DNA of 64,000 nt from Trichostrongylus colubriformis (GCA_963978905.1 OZ022256.1:40038001-40102000); one strand, 5' to 3'; numbered from the stretch's first letter, positions 35,335 to 48,121 are shown. Translations and numbers: made by a program. The notes: generated by a model from the letters alone, not told the origin.

Positions 35335-35512
35335 GCAGAGTATTGCTTATCGTGATGGTGTAATTGCCTTATCGATCGAGATTCGTGGTGCTTGGCGCGT
35401 CGGCTTTCGTAATGAAAAGTCCAGTGACCAGTATCAAAGTTTGGAATGAATGATACAACTGAATTACTGCTGCCTTTGCCTTTATGAGCCAGACTACAGT
35501 AGCCAGCCCACA
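35335..35512 (-). repeat. Dispersed repeat shared with 11290-11560
   Basis: Matches the earlier copy in order and orientation (GTGGTGCTTGGCGCGTCGGC, CAGTATCAAAGTTTGGAATG). Squeezed between the DD41D element and the next transposon. Confidence 0.65.
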
Positions 35513-35779
35513 CTTACAAGGAAGGCCCATCAGGTCAAGGTGAGCTTTTTCACAACGGTTTTTTTCATTTTATAGGGTCACATACATTTCAGAGGTCACA
35601 AACCCAAACTCGAAAAATTGGGCGATCAATAAATAGTACTACTACTACAATAGTAAAGAATATAAGCGATCGATAGCCGATGTAAGGAAATATTTGTCGC
35701 CTTTTGCCATCGCATGGTGTTGCTAGGGACAGTTCACTTGGAATGCGTTGATTCTGCACGCTCCACTGAATTTAATCTA

Positions 35780-35953
35780 CAGTCCATTTCAGAAAAACTG
35801 ATTGGGCGTGTCCTACGGACTTGTATGAACGTGTATCAAACTCTCTCAATTCTCTCACCTCGCCACACACTCTCACTCTCGCCACGTACTCTCACTCTCG
35901 TCATTCACCCAAGTCCGTGGGACACGCCCAATCAGTTCTTTCGAAATGGACTA
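35780..35953. mobile_element. Hairpin MITE, Tc1-type ends
   Basis: Arms CAGTCCATTTC...GATTGGGCGTGTCCTACGGA and inverse lie around a pyrimidine-rich centre with CTCTCACTCTCGCCAC repeats. TA occurs at both sides. Same family as 57360-57505. Nested in the 35517-36699 transposon. Confidence 0.85.
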
Positions 35954-36279
35954 TAGGCTGCTAGTTGTTCGTTTGTATAGGTGGAACAGTGACTATGTGC
36001 CCATGTCCACCCCACTGTCTCGAGTTTGGGTCAAAATCTCAATTTGAATAATATTTTGTACCTAGGGCTAATTGAGTCTCCTGAGCACGATTACACACTA
36101 GTTCCGCACGAAACCGCATAGAACGCGTGCTAGGGGTGCGGAAGGCTCCAAACACGTTAACCACTGAAAGCTTGTAAATGAGGTCTTTTTGGTGCACCAG
36201 CAACGAAAATTGCAGTCTTTTGCATGTGCGCAGATAGTATAGTGCTGGACAAAGAAAATTAATAAAATGCTAAAGCGAA

Positions 36280-36360
36280 GATGTCGAGGGGATTCGAACC
36301 ACAATCGCCTCCCGCTGTCCCAATGCCAGTCCACCTCCCTATCCATTCGGCCATCCAACC
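36280..36360 (-). repeat. tRNA-like segment (tRNA pseudogene or SINE head)
   Basis: The minus strand has TGGCCGAATGG (36343-36353), a good polymerase III A box, and GGTTCGAATCC (36290-36300), a perfect B box. Start-to-start spacing of 53 suits a tRNA with a long variable arm. The acceptor stem pairs poorly, so it is not an intact tRNA. It lies inside the 35517-36699 transposon. Confidence 0.55.
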
Positions 36361-36831
36361 GGTGCGAGTGACTGGACTTGTGCAACCCTATGAGTTCTTT
36401 GTGCCTCATTTACCGGTTACCAAAGGTGACTCCACATTTTCGATCCAGTTCGCATTGATTTTGGCGTAGGTTTGAAGGGAATCTTCTGGTATGCATAAAC
36501 TGAAAGTCACAGCTGGAAAGCAATGCAACAAACTAGTCGAAATTCCTTCTTTCCAAGTAGATTTTATCATTCATTTTTTGATCCCCCCCAACCATTCAGC
36601 CGAATTTGAGACCGGTTTTTTGCTTCATGTATGTAACCCTATATAATGAAAAAAAAACCGTTTTGACAAAACTCACCTTGACCTGATGGGCCTTCCTTGT
36701 TAGACCCGGGAAATGTAAAAGGAATCACCATTCCCACATTTTCGTTCCTTTTCGCTTATCCTTCCACTGGGAGTAAGTTTCAGCCAGTAAGAAAATACCA
36801 TTTCAACACATGTTAATGATTACATCCTTAC

Positions 36832-37010
36832 TCTGTGTCCTCGCTGCAGCCGATCGACAGGAAGATCCCCAAGCAGCTTGCCCTCCTCCTCCTCAACTAT
36901 AGTAGTTGCATCAGCGTAGAAATGAAGATTACTGTAGAGGCTATTCTTGTCGCACAAAAATCCATAAAATCCGTCAGCCTTCCAGATAGTCAGTGCACAT
37001 GCCGAATACA
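36832..37010 (-). CDS. Internal exon of an unidentified gene
   Basis: The minus-strand exon is bounded by the acceptor GACATTGCAG and the donor AGA/GTAAGG, 179 bases, entering in phase 2 and leaving in phase 0. It encodes 59 residues including CALTIWKADGFYGFLCDKNS and an acidic run EEEEGKLLGDLPVDRLQRG. Two cysteines and aromatic residues suggest an extracellular domain, but no family is recognised. The next transposon starts 130 bases downstream, so the following intron has been invaded or the gene is cut off. Confidence 0.5.
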
Positions 37011-37014
37011 CTGC

Positions 37015-40000
37015 AATGTCATAAGATCACAGACCATTGCACGACCATTTCTAATTTTTAAAAGTCCAAAAAAGTGTTTCACAGAAATAAGGAAGTTACA
37101 GTGAAGCAAGCATCTGTTCTCTGCTCCTGTATATGCTCTTATTATTTCATCACGGTGGATACAGCTCTTTCAAAGAGCATTTGCAGTTGACTGCACTTCA
37201 TTCAGCGACAGTTGATTTTGAACCAGTAGGAATAATCATACTGGACATGTCCGCTACTTTCATGTTCCCTCCACAGCTTCATACGCTCAGCTACAAGCAG
37301 ACAACCAGAAATAAGAGATACCGATTGGTTGCGGCGCTTCTTGAAATGGAGACGAGTCTTCCCAGTCGTGGTTCACAGGAAATTCTCGGTTACGGTGTTC
37401 TTCTGTGTGTGTAGAGCGACCTTCAAATTCATTAATATCAGGTTATGATGTTAGGATTTTCATGATTTTTTTCTTCTTAAAGGCAGGTTCAGTCATTCAG
37501 TCTGTCACTGTTAGCGCTACAGCAACTTGACTAAACAGCTTAATTTCGCAAGCAATAGTTTCAAAAAGGCTCTCGGACCAAATTAAGTGTATGGAAAGAA
37601 TAATCATGGGGAAGGTTCTCCTGTGAGCGTATACGATTCGCTTGCTGAAAAACAATTCTTGTAACGAAGGTGGAACGAAAACGCAGATAATTAGGCAAGA
37701 ATAATAACAGAATGAACAAAAATGGTTTATCGCACTTCCGAGGGCAGATCTTATTAGCGCATAGAAACATAAAGGTTAACTGCCTTATACAATATTAGCT
37801 CAAGAAGAAGTTTTCTTGCATTGTGCAGTCTGCTGATGACTGTCAGTTCCTAAGATTCACCAACAGAAGCATGGTATAATAGTATGGCGGTTCCCATCAC
37901 TGTCTTATAAGACGAACCCTCAAAGACCTTCTGCGTACATCTGCTTGCACAGAAGGAGTAATGCAAGGTCGAACAATCGTACATTGTGACCAGGACATCT
38001 AGCAGTCAAAGCAGACCGGGAGACGGAAACTCACATATCCACTTGACTTCTGGACTATTTATACTCTACAAAACGACTATAAGGCAAAATGGCGGTTTCC
38101 TGCAAAATGACGGTGCCACCCACGCGAGCTAGTATTCAGTGACGACCGGTAAAGGTGATGGCGTTTCTAGTGACGACCAGGAAAGGCAATCGCGTTCCTC
38201 TACAAAGGAGGTAGATGGAGTCTGATATTGCCAACAGAAGAGGTGTTCCACTGAAGTGTTGCCACCAACTTCATAAACTGGACATGCCGCGTAATACTTT
38301 GGTTGAAGGCTAGGAATCAGTCAACCTAATGTTTAGCTGATGGATAATAATACATGCTAATGATACGTGCTCGCCAGACAACGACCCAATTTCAGACTGC
38401 AGCAATATATACCATGCCTTTCATACGTCTAGACGCACAATTAAAAACACTAACTGGACTACATGAAGGTCTTTGACAGAAAGTCTTACCTCTGTCAGAA
38501 CCAGCATGCTCAATAACCTATGTGAAGCAGTTTCTGTGCAAATTAGAGAAAGAGGTCTTCTTTTGGCATATGGCCAGGAGAGGAAATGTGGTACAACAAA
38601 AAAAAAACAAAAAAGTTGATGCGACAAGAAGAACGTCAGATTGATAAAGTCCGCACGAGACCAGCGTCTTCCGTGCCCAGCAACAAGTTTTACGGAGAAG
38701 ATCGGCTTCATGGTTGGGAGGAGCACGGCGTCTTTCCCACAGGACTTAACGCCTCAAAAGTTTGTTCTTAAATGGTACTTCCGTCGGGAAGGAGTTCAAT
38801 CAGGATTGTTCAAATGAATACTATTGTTGTTGGGAAGTTTCCCTGAAGGAGCAGAAACCCTCAACAGGCACTATCCTGGGAAAAGGTATTATTATGATTC
38901 GGCAAGGACTCTACCAACATGGGATGCCAGAAAGGAAACCTGTGTCTTTTCGCATGAGCTCGATCAGAACACGCTCGAGCTTCACTTGCAATCTCTTTCA
39001 GCGGACAGCAATGTTTTTTACCTGCAAAATGACGTTGCAACCCACGCGAGCTAGTATTTAGTGTCATAGCTAAAGGAGGCAAGTACTCAACTGATACATA
39101 CCTATGGAGAACATACGGGATATCTCACTGTTGTAAAAACAACAAAAGATTTTAGTCGTTCGAAGGCAGTGATTTCATCAGCCTAGACAGTTAGCATCCA
39201 AAGAAACGCTCAATAAGCTACTGATCAATCAAGTTTTCGAACTACTCACAAAACATGGATGAGCAATCATGCTGAAAATTTTTTCCTAACTTGTTTTCAT
39301 AATAAAGTGATCAGGGTTTTGTAGTGCGTCTATACTAGTGAAGCAGTGCATACAGTAGCCTTTTTTCCAGTTTGCACAAGAGCTAATCTACAAAAGTTTT
39401 TAGCACTTCTTGATAGAGAGTTTTTGTCAAGAATCTCCACGAGGTTTAGTTGAGTTATGGTGCTTTCAAAGGTGCGCTATACGTATGGGACCCAAGTACA
39501 GTACTTGGAGAAGCCGAGAAAAAGAACAATTAGCGTATTCCCAACAAAAAATAAGGGAATCAGCCCTGTTTACAGAACAGACTGTCTCCAGAAAGATGGA
39601 CAAAAAACAGCCTCATGAACATCTGCCCCTCATACCTTTCTGACCATGCCTCCCACCACAGTCTTCCTGCATAGCCTTCTCCTGATAACGTGGGAAATGC
39701 ACAAAAGGTGAAAACTGTCGCCGACGATTTTCATGAAGTGAACGATGCAGTTGCCTAAATGACAATGATGTAGGATACAGATCGACACAAAAGTGAACTG
39801 TGCTATGAATTTCATCTGAAATGGTCTTCACACGAACGACATTAACTCGTTCTTTTTTCTAAGCCTGTAACATACATACTTCGAGTGATCATCGAACTCT
39901 TCCCGGATCCCGCCTTTGAAATTTTGAAAAAAGTCCTGACGAAATTCGCACCTAGAGAATTTTTAGGGGAACTCAAGCAGCAGCTTGTTGGGTTGAGGGA

Positions 40001-41640
40001 GTTATCACAAATACGGTTCACATTGCCTTAACAGATCGAGACTTAGAGGAGACCAAAGGCGCTCGTGGATGGAAGTAACCACAGAAAAGATATCATACTT
40101 CCTTGGCGATGGCACCGCTGCCACGAACGGTTTTTGGGGCAGGTGTAGAGTAGTTGCTTCACTATTGAAAAATTTCTATGATGTTGTTAATTGTGAATGC
40201 TTCCAGTTTGTCTGGAGCACTGTTTTGTTCATTTTTGCAAGGCACCTATCACCACTTCTCTTGCATTTTCATATTGAATTGTTCACTAGCCCTCCATCTT
40301 CGTTAAATGCGGTAACGAATGAGCGTAAGCCTTTTTTCTGGGGAAAGAGAGATCGCAATTTTCAATAATTTCGATGCAAGCCTTGACCCTTGAACTTTCT
40401 CTCCACTCCCTCTGATATGATCTCCCGTCAGTGCACCGAAAAACCCTTTTCTTCTGTGACTGCCGCCGTGTCCTAAGAAGCAAACAAATAGCTACTCAAG
40501 GTACTAATATTTTATTGAAGAATGATCAAAAATCGAGGAATCCTCAAGAAAGGTCGCATTTATGGCATAATTCCGTAAAGAGTGGTTCGTGCCCTCACGG
40601 TGGCCGGCGGCTCTTCTACTGATCTCTTGCACCGGTCATCCCAGTATCCATCCACCTATCTACCACCGGATCAAGAAATGTATGTGCATATTTTTTCGAG
40701 GGATTTTTTACAGCTCCACAAAACTCTACAAAACGATCTCTTTGAAGGCAGCAATGTGAAAAAAAGGAGCAAAAAAAACCGCGGGAACTTATTCCTCGAA
40801 CCGGTAGTAGTGATTTTCTCAGAAAAAAGTGTTTTTTTAGGAAGATAAGTCTGACCTGGAATACACAAAACTTCTAGTAACACACATAACGAATACAATT
40901 ACATACTAGGTAATACTATCATATAAAATACCATGCAATATTCTCTTATACAGGCTTTCCAGAGATATCTAGAGTTTCCCAGCACTGAATTATTTTGGAT
41001 TAGCGCTCAAAGATGCGGAATCCAGCGAGATTGGATGGGTGGTATCAAAAACTGCTTTTTGGAACAACGCACCCCAATGCTCTGGGACGCAGTTCTCGGC
41101 ATGGGCGAGTGCGCGATGTCTCACGTGGCAGACACGTGAAAACGCGCGGTCGCCAACGTGTTAATGACAGGTGCCACCCTTTCCGTCATTTGTAAAAAAG
41201 GAGATGTTATTGCGTCACCAGTTATGCATTTCCAGCCACACAAACATATCAAAAGAAAAATTTCCTTACGTATAAGTTGCCCATTTCCAAGGAAAAGTAA
41301 TTACCGAAATGATGCTTGGTCGGGCTGGTATCGTGTTGGTAATTTTGGGGTTCCCAGAAAAGTAGCTTGGTCATGTCTGTAAGTGCTGCTTCCGTACGTA
41401 TGTCCGTATTCAAATGTACCTGAAATGCAATAAAAAAACAATGAAGTAGGTGATGAGCTCTTAGGAGAAACATTCAAACAGCTTTAATGTAAAGAGCATT
41501 TGAAGTGAACAGCATTGCCAAAGCAACAATAACATCAGAGAAATACATGCGATATTTCCAATTGCAAGGATCTACGTTCCTCTCCATCTCCGTCGTATTA
41601 TGTACTAAGTCAGCGCTACAGTATTTCAGGGTTAACAGTG
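37015..41640. other. No gene recognised over 4.6 kb
   Basis: Many overlapping short frames, none with consistent splicing or motifs. A plus-strand stretch at 38820-39054 (YYYDSARTLPTWDARKETC) and another at 41013-41195 (LDGWYQKLLFGTTHP) look coding-like but could not be assigned. A 44-base direct repeat ending CCCACGCGAGCTAGTATT lies at about 38099-38142 and 39019-39062. Confidence 0.4.
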
Positions 41641-41644
41641 GTTA

Positions 41645-41930
41645 AATTTGCATTTTTGCAGCGTGCGAAATTTGCGGAAAATGATAAAGATACGTATTAT
41701 CTGTGGGATTGGTGGAATTAGCTGGTCTGTGGCGTATTGTTTTTCATGTTCCGACAATCAAAATGCTGAAGATTCTACAATTCTACACTTCCACAAAAAA
41801 TGCAGACTTCGCATCTTTACAAAAACGAAATTTCCACACTTCTTCCAATCGATACGCGTCTAATTCTTTACCAAAGATTCTTCAATTTTACAAATAAGCA
41901 AATCTCACCACTATGAACGCTGCGCAGGCG
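41645..41930. repeat. GCGGAATT-word satellite, short block
   Basis: Contains AATTTGCGGAAAATGATAAA, GATACGTATTATC, TTCTACAATTCTACACTTCC and AATCGATACGCGTC. The vocabulary and spacing are those of 58140-59300. Confidence 0.65.
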
Positions 41931-41934
41931 TTAG

Positions 41935-43250
41935 CTCAAGTGGTATCTCCACATGTCTATTACCCTTTTGGATTGCACGCAGTTTAGCGGTCGAAACGTT
42001 CCGTTGCTATTGATATATCTATGTTTATCTTATCCTTTCCGCTTGATCGCCTGGTATCCTAATCGCTTGGATTGCGGATACTGAGCAAACCCCATCACTG
42101 CTGCACCGACAATTTAACACTTGAGTATTCGATAAATTGACTCCAACTTGGTAGAAGTGGGGTGGCGATAGAAGCATAGGTGACAATGCGTTCACGAAGG
42201 AATGTTGGGAGTCCTCGTCAATGAAACAATGAATGCTTCTTTTTGGGGCTTGTTACGTGCAGCTATTGCGGTAAAGGTCTCTGCTCCGTATGCCATGATG
42301 GTTTTTCTGAATCGCCCATTACCTTCGCTAAAAAGTTCATTTCATTATTTGGGATGGACGTGACAGATCCATGGTCAACCCATTTTTCCTAAGTCAGGGA
42401 CAAATTATCGAACTGTCCGGATATTGTCTCCCACGGTGATTCGGTTTCCTAAACACGAATACCCCATTCGCCTGCGAGATACTACGTGGCTCGATCGCTA
42501 CAGGCTCCGGGATCCAAGCAAGCTGGGTTGCCAAATGCAGTGAACAATGCTGGTCAGAGAAGGCCTGGTGCGTAGGGAGCAAAGAAAAAATTCCTTTAAA
42601 TGCTTTTCTGATACTGATGCATGTTATGTGTTGATACTAATAGTTGGGTTCGTAGTTCTCTTTTTTCAGTGTGGAACGTATAAAAATTTATAAGCTCAAG
42701 AATTCATTTTATAAGTTCAAGAATTCATTTCGAAATAAAATATATTTACATCGTCAGAAGCTAATACAAAGAAATCTCGAAGATTGAAATAGATGCACTT
42801 ATTGAAGCTGAAGTACAAATGCAAAAAATCTGGCCGTAACAGGGAGCAAACCCACAGCCTTCCGCTTACGGATCCGACACATTTCCACACAACAACGGGA
42901 GCCGTCCCGATACAAGTGCCTCGCCAATGAGGCATCACAACAAAGACTCTGTTGACTATAATGGCATTTCGCGATTTTGGTTTTTACAGTTATAATCAGT
43001 ATTCGAGGCATTATCGATCCATTTACTTCACATATCAAAGTTCCATCGAATTAGAACGCTTCACTGGTTAATCTTTTGACCGAACGCTACATTTAGTCTT
43101 CTTCTCCCTGAATGGCTCACTCCAAGAGCTTCCGATCACCCGCATAACCCCTACACTGTCTTCTATGTATCCGTACCACCCGACATTACACCCATAAGCA
43201 TTAACTTTCCACTGTCAACTCTAAAAGCGTAAAAGGTTTCGTGGCTATCC
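41935..43250. other. No gene recognised
   Basis: A minus-strand frame at 42394-42582 and two near-identical 22-base runs at about 42690-42728 (ATAAGTTCAAGAATTCATTT) are present. Segment 42840-42935 has weak tRNA-like features only. Confidence 0.4.
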
Positions 43251-43443
43251 TACTATCCTACTATATATAATCCGCTAAGTATGTCTGTCTGTCCGTGTGT
43301 AAGTGTGTGTGTGTGTCTGTCTGTCACGAAATTCATATCTCGCGTCGCAGCAAAGCTGAGACGCTGAATTTTACAAGTGATGTAGGGGGTGGCAAGGGGA
43401 CACCAATGGTGGTGGACCGAAAGTGATAGCAATTGATAAGGGC

Positions 43444-44215
43444 TGATAAGGAGCCTCGGAAGACAAATGTCGCCGAATCTGTTTCGTCTTTCGCGTTGAC
43501 CCAAGAGCGCTGGCACTCATAGGTTTTCAGCAGGGTGGGTCAGGGACATTAATGGTGGGTGACTCGCATCGATAACGGTTGATAAGGTTCGATAAGGAGC
43601 GTAAAAAGGCTAGAGTCGTCTAATCCGTTTTGCCTTTCGGGTTGATCCCAGAGCGTTCATACTTACGGGCTTTTTGCAGAGTGGAACAGGAACATTAATG
43701 GTGTGTGATCCAGCTTAATAACGGTTGATAAGATTTGATAAGGAGCATGAGAAGGCAAATGTCGTCAAATTCGTTTCGCCTTTCGTGTTGATCCAAGAGC
43801 GCTGACACTCAATGGGTGTTCAGGATGGTGGGCCAGGGACATTAATGGTGGGTGTCCCGCATTGATAATGGTTGATAAGTTTTGATAATGAGCGTAAAAA
43901 GACTAGAGTCGTCTAATCCGTTTTGCCTTTCGGGTTGATCCCAGAGCGCCGATATTCATGAATGTTTTGAGTGTTGGGACAGAGACATTAATAGTGGGTG
44001 GCTCGCATCAATAACGGTTGATAAGATTCGATAAGGAGCATGAGAAGGCATATGTCGTCAAATTCTTTTCGCCTTTCGCGTTGGTCCAAGAGCGCTGACA
44101 CTCATAACTGTTCAGCAGGGTGGGACGGGCACATCAATGGTGGGTGATCCAAACTGATAATAGTTGATAAGATTCGATAAGGAGCGTGAGACGGGAAATG
44201 TCACCAAGGCCGGTT
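43444..44215 (+). repeat. 145-147 bp minisatellite, six units (composite 1)
   Basis: The GATAAGGAGC box falls at 43444, 43591, 43737, 43883 (one change), 44030 and 44176. Each unit also has GTTGATAAGATTCGATAAGG, a TCGTCAAATCCGTTTCGCCTTT core, an AGAGCGCTGACACTCA box and GGGACATTAATGGTGGGTGA. Confidence 0.92.
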
Positions 44216-44776
44216 CGCTTTTGCGGCTAACAGTGAAGTGTTAACATTCGCAGGTATTGTAGAGTACGGGGAGCTCAATGGTGTTGTTGATTACACGGGC
44301 CTCAGCGAAACAGATAACGGCTTACAGTGGCTGAAAATAACCGTTAGGAATTGAAAGGGATGAAATCCTTTACATCGCTTGCTGCTACTGCTACATATAC
44401 GACCGCTTTACAAACACGTCTGATGCTTACTGTCATTGGGTTAACATATTCTGTTTATGTACTGATATCACTGGCCGATGTATCGACCGCTGAACTTCCT
44501 AGCGTTCCAGAAAATGGTGCATTTCTCTTGATACTGCGATAATCATGATACAACCTACATTTGTGATAGCAAAGCGAGTGATTCACTCGGAATCATTTTA
44601 TAATGCGGTACTGGCAGCAACCCTGAGTACCGCTAGACTATGCAAAATTCCAAATAGTGAGGCGTGTTTACGAAAATGATAAACATCGATAATCGGGATA
44701 TGGATCTGCCATCAATGTGTAGGAATTAGATGCTCAATCGATCTCTAAACTATCCGAATTCCCAAATATGACTTGA

Positions 44777-45043
44777 ACCAGTTGGCTGGCGCACACTACT
44801 GCGCGCAATTCATGTTGACAACGTGCAAATGGGTCCGATGCAAAGCGAATGAAGTATCATAGCACCGGAATGCTTTTTTATTACGCCATCTTCTCTGCTT
44901 TTTCCCAATTCAATAGCTCAGCTTAAAGAAGAGGAAAGGAAATTTCCGCAAAATTCCATACACAACCGCGCTCGTGCCGATCAAACCTGTTTTGCACAAC
45001 ATCGCCATGAATCGCGCGCAGTAGTGTGCGCCAGCCAACTGGT
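44777..45043. mobile_element. Foldback MITE, composite 1
   Basis: ACCAGTTGGCTGGCGCACAC... and the inverse GTGTGCGCCAGCCAACTGGT; arms of about 55 bp include CTGCGCGCAATTCATG. No TIR-associated gene. Confidence 0.9.
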
Positions 45044-45072
45044 CCTACTATATATAATTCGCTTAGTATGTC

Positions 45073-45107
<35 letters not shown>

Positions 45108-45237
45108 GTCTGTCTGTCACGAAATTCATATCTCGCGTCGCAGTAAAGCTGGGACCCTGAATTTTACAAGTGATATAGGGGGTGCCAAGGGAACCCCAGA
45201 GGTGGTGGACCGAAAGTGATAGCAGCTGATAAGGACT

Positions 45238-45860
45238 GATAAGGAGCCTCGGAAGGCAAATGTCACCAAATCCGTTTCGCCTTTCGGGTTGATTCTAAAG
45301 CGCTGACACACAGGTGTTTTGCGGGATGGGACGGGAACATTAATAGTGGATGACCAGCATTGATAACGGTTGATAAGACTTGACAGGGAGCGTAAAAAGG
45401 CCAGAATCGTCAAATCCGTTTCGCTTTTCGCATTGGTCCTGGAGCGTTCATACTCACAGGTGTTTTGCGGAGTGCGACGGGGACATTGATGGTGGGTGAC
45501 CCGCATTGATAACGTTGATAAGATTCGATAAGGAGCATTAGAAGGCTAGAGTCGTCTAATCCGTTTCGCTTTTTGCATTGGTCCCGGAGCGTTCATATTC
45601 ACAGGTGTTTTGCGTAGCGAGACGAGAAAGTTGATGGTGGGCGATCCAGCATGATAACGGTTGATAAGATTCGATAAGAGCGGAAAAAGGCCAGAGTCGT
45701 CAAATCCGTCTCGCTTTTCGCATTGGTCCCGGAGCATTCATTCTCATAGGTGTTTTGCGGAGCGGGACGGGGAATTTGATGGTGGGCGATCCAGCTTGAT
45801 AACGGTTGATAAGATTCGATAAGGAGCGTGAGAAGGAAAACGTCACTAAGGTCGGTACGC
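45238..45860 (+). repeat. 145-147 bp minisatellite, five units (composite 2)
   Basis: GATAAGGAGC-type boxes at 45238, 45384, 45528, 45673 and 45818, intervals of 144-146. Confidence 0.9.
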
Positions 45861-46457
45861 TTTTACGGCTAACAATGGGTTGTTCTCTTTCGCAGGTATT
45901 GTAGGGTACAGGGATCTCAATGGTACTGATAGGTACAGGAGTCTTAGTGACGACGGATTACAGTGTCTGATAAGAACCGTTAGGGATCAAATGGGATGTG
46001 ATCCTTGACATCGCTCGATACTACTATACGACCGCCTTAGCAAAAGGGTCTGATGCTCAGTGCCATTGGTTGAATATATTTTGTTTGTTCTGATATCACT
46101 GACCGATGTATCGACCGCTGAATTGCCTAACTTTCCAAAAAATGGCGCATTTCTTTTGATACTGCGATCTACACTGATAATCATGTTACAACCTATATTT
46201 GTGATAGCAAAGCGAGCGTTCTACTCGAAATCATTTTCTGATGCGGTACTGGCAGCAACACTGGGTATCGACCGCTAGACCTGTGAAATTCCAAATAGTG
46301 AAACATGTCTATGAAAATGATAAACGTCGATAATCGAGACATGGATCTACCATCAATGTGTAGGAATTAGATGCTCAGCAAGTGAACAATTTGTTACCAA
46401 TCGATGCAATCGAATACAAAACTTCCGTTCTTTAGACTATCCTCGATGATGACCTAT

Positions 46458-46724
46458 ACCAGCTGGCTGGCGCTCACTACTGCGCGCAATCATGTTGATG
46501 ACGTGCAAAACGGGTTCGATGCAAAGCTACTGAAGGAATATCATTGTCGAAATGCTTTCCTATCACACTATTTTCTCTGCTTTTATCCTAACAAATAGCT
46601 CAGCTGTAAGCAGAGGAAAGGAATTTTCCGCTAAACTCCATACGCAACTGTGGTCGTGCCGATCAAACTCATTTTGCACAACATCGCCATGAATCGCGCG
46701 CATTGGGTGCGCCAGCCAACTGGT
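46458..46724. mobile_element. Foldback MITE, composite 2
   Basis: Same arms as 44777-45043 with scattered changes; identical length of 267 bp. Confidence 0.9.
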
Positions 46725-46903
46725 ATATAATAATTCGCTTAGTATGTCTGTGTGTGTCTGTGTGTGTGTGTTTGTCCGTCTGTCACGATATTCATATCTC
46801 GCGTCGCAGCAAAGCTGGGGCGCTGAATTTTACAAGTGATATAGGGGGTGCCAAGGGAACCTCAGCGGTGGTGGACCGAAAGTGATAGCAACTGATAAGG
46901 GCC

Positions 46904-47525
46904 GATAAGGAGCCTCGGAAGGCAAATGTCACCAAATCCGTTTCGCCTTTCGGGTTGATTCTAAAGCGCTGACACACAGGTGTTTTGCGGGATGGGACGG
47001 GAACATTAATAGTGGATGACCAGCATTGATAACGGTTGATAAGATTCAATAAGGAGCGTAAAAAGGCTAGAGTCGTCAAATCCGTTTCGCTTTTCGCGTT
47101 GATCCAAGAGCGCTGACATTCATGGGTGTTTAGCAGGGTGGGTCAGGGACATTAATGGTGGGTGATCCAAGTTGATAATGGTTGATAAGATTCGATAAGG
47201 GGCGTAAAAAGGCTAGAGTCGTCAAATTCGTTTCGCCTTTCGCGTTGATCCTAGAGCGCTGACACCCATAGGTCTTTTGCGGGATGGGACGGGGACATTA
47301 ATGGTGGATGACCAGCTTGATAACGGTAGATAAGATTCGATAAGGAGCGTAAAAAGGCTAGAGTCCTCAAATCCGTTTCCCTTTTCGCGTTGATCCAAGA
47401 GCGCTGACACTCATGGGTGTTTAGCAGGGTGGAACGGGGACATTAATAGTGGGTGATCGAAACTGATGATGGTTGATAAACTTCGATTAAGAGCGTGAGA
47501 AAGGGAAATGTCACCGAGGCAGGCT
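46904..47525 (+). repeat. 145-147 bp minisatellite, five units (composite 3)
   Basis: Boxes at 46904, 47048, 47193, 47338 and 47483, intervals of 144-145. Confidence 0.9.
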
Positions 47526-48121
47526 TGCTTCTAGGGCTAACAGTGGAATGTTCATATTCGCAGGTATTGTAGGGTACGGGTACCTCAACGGTACTGTTGG
47601 GTACAGGAGCCTCAGTGGAACTGATAACGGCTTACAGTGACTGATAAGAACCGTTAGGGATTGGATGGGATGAAATCCTTGCTAACATTGTACGACCGCT
47701 TTAGCAAAAGCGTCTGATGCGCAGTGGTATCGGGTCAACTATTTTGTTTATGTTCTGATATCACTGGCCGATGTATCGACCGCTGAATGCCTGACGTTCC
47801 AGAAAATGGTGCGTTTCTCTTGATAATGCGATCTCCATTGATAATCATGATACAACCTATTTTTGTGATAGCAAAGCAAGCGGTTCACTCGGAATCATTT
47901 TCTAATGCGCTACTTGCAGCAACACTGGGTATCGATCGCTAGACTATGTAAAATTTTAAGTAGTGAAGTATGTTAACGAAAACGATATACATCTATGAGC
48001 ATCTATGGATCTACCATCGATGTGTAAGAATTAGATGCTTAGCAAGTGAACAAATCGTGAGCAATCGATGCAGTCGAATACAAAACTATCGATTTCCAAA
48101 CTACCCAAACTCCCAATGATG

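Larger units (their letters stand above)
35517..36699. mobile_element. DNA transposon with CAAGG TIRs and TTA target duplication
   Basis: The first 70 bp (CAAGGAAGGCCCATCAGGTC onward) recur inverted at about 36630-36699. TTA flanks both sides (35514-35516, 36700-36702). The ends are those of the 209-1084 element, so this is the same family. It carries a nested TA-flanked MITE and a tRNA-like segment. No transposase is recognised. Confidence 0.88.

Noticed and set aside
36280..36360. Functional tRNA gene
   Set aside because: A and B boxes are good but the acceptor stem does not pair and the segment is inside a transposon.
38820..39054. C-type lectin exon suggested by YYYDSARTLPTWDARKETC
   Set aside because: The spacing of cysteines and the WIGL/WND-type motifs are absent and neighbouring exons are missing.
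41013..41195. Dual-oxidase/peroxidase exon suggested by an LDGWY segment
   Set aside because: Only a five-residue resemblance; the following residues do not match and there are no splice sites.
42840..42935. Second tRNA-like segment
   Set aside because: The B-box-like and A-box-like words are degenerate and the spacing does not fit.
45126..47079. Long minus-strand frames in the minisatellite arrays as a repeat protein
   Set aside because: The unit length is not a constant multiple of three and frames break between units. The frames appear only where the unit happens to be open.
43444..47525. CRISPR array
   Set aside because: The regular repeats are long, have no unique spacers and lie in eukaryotic DNA; they are minisatellite units.
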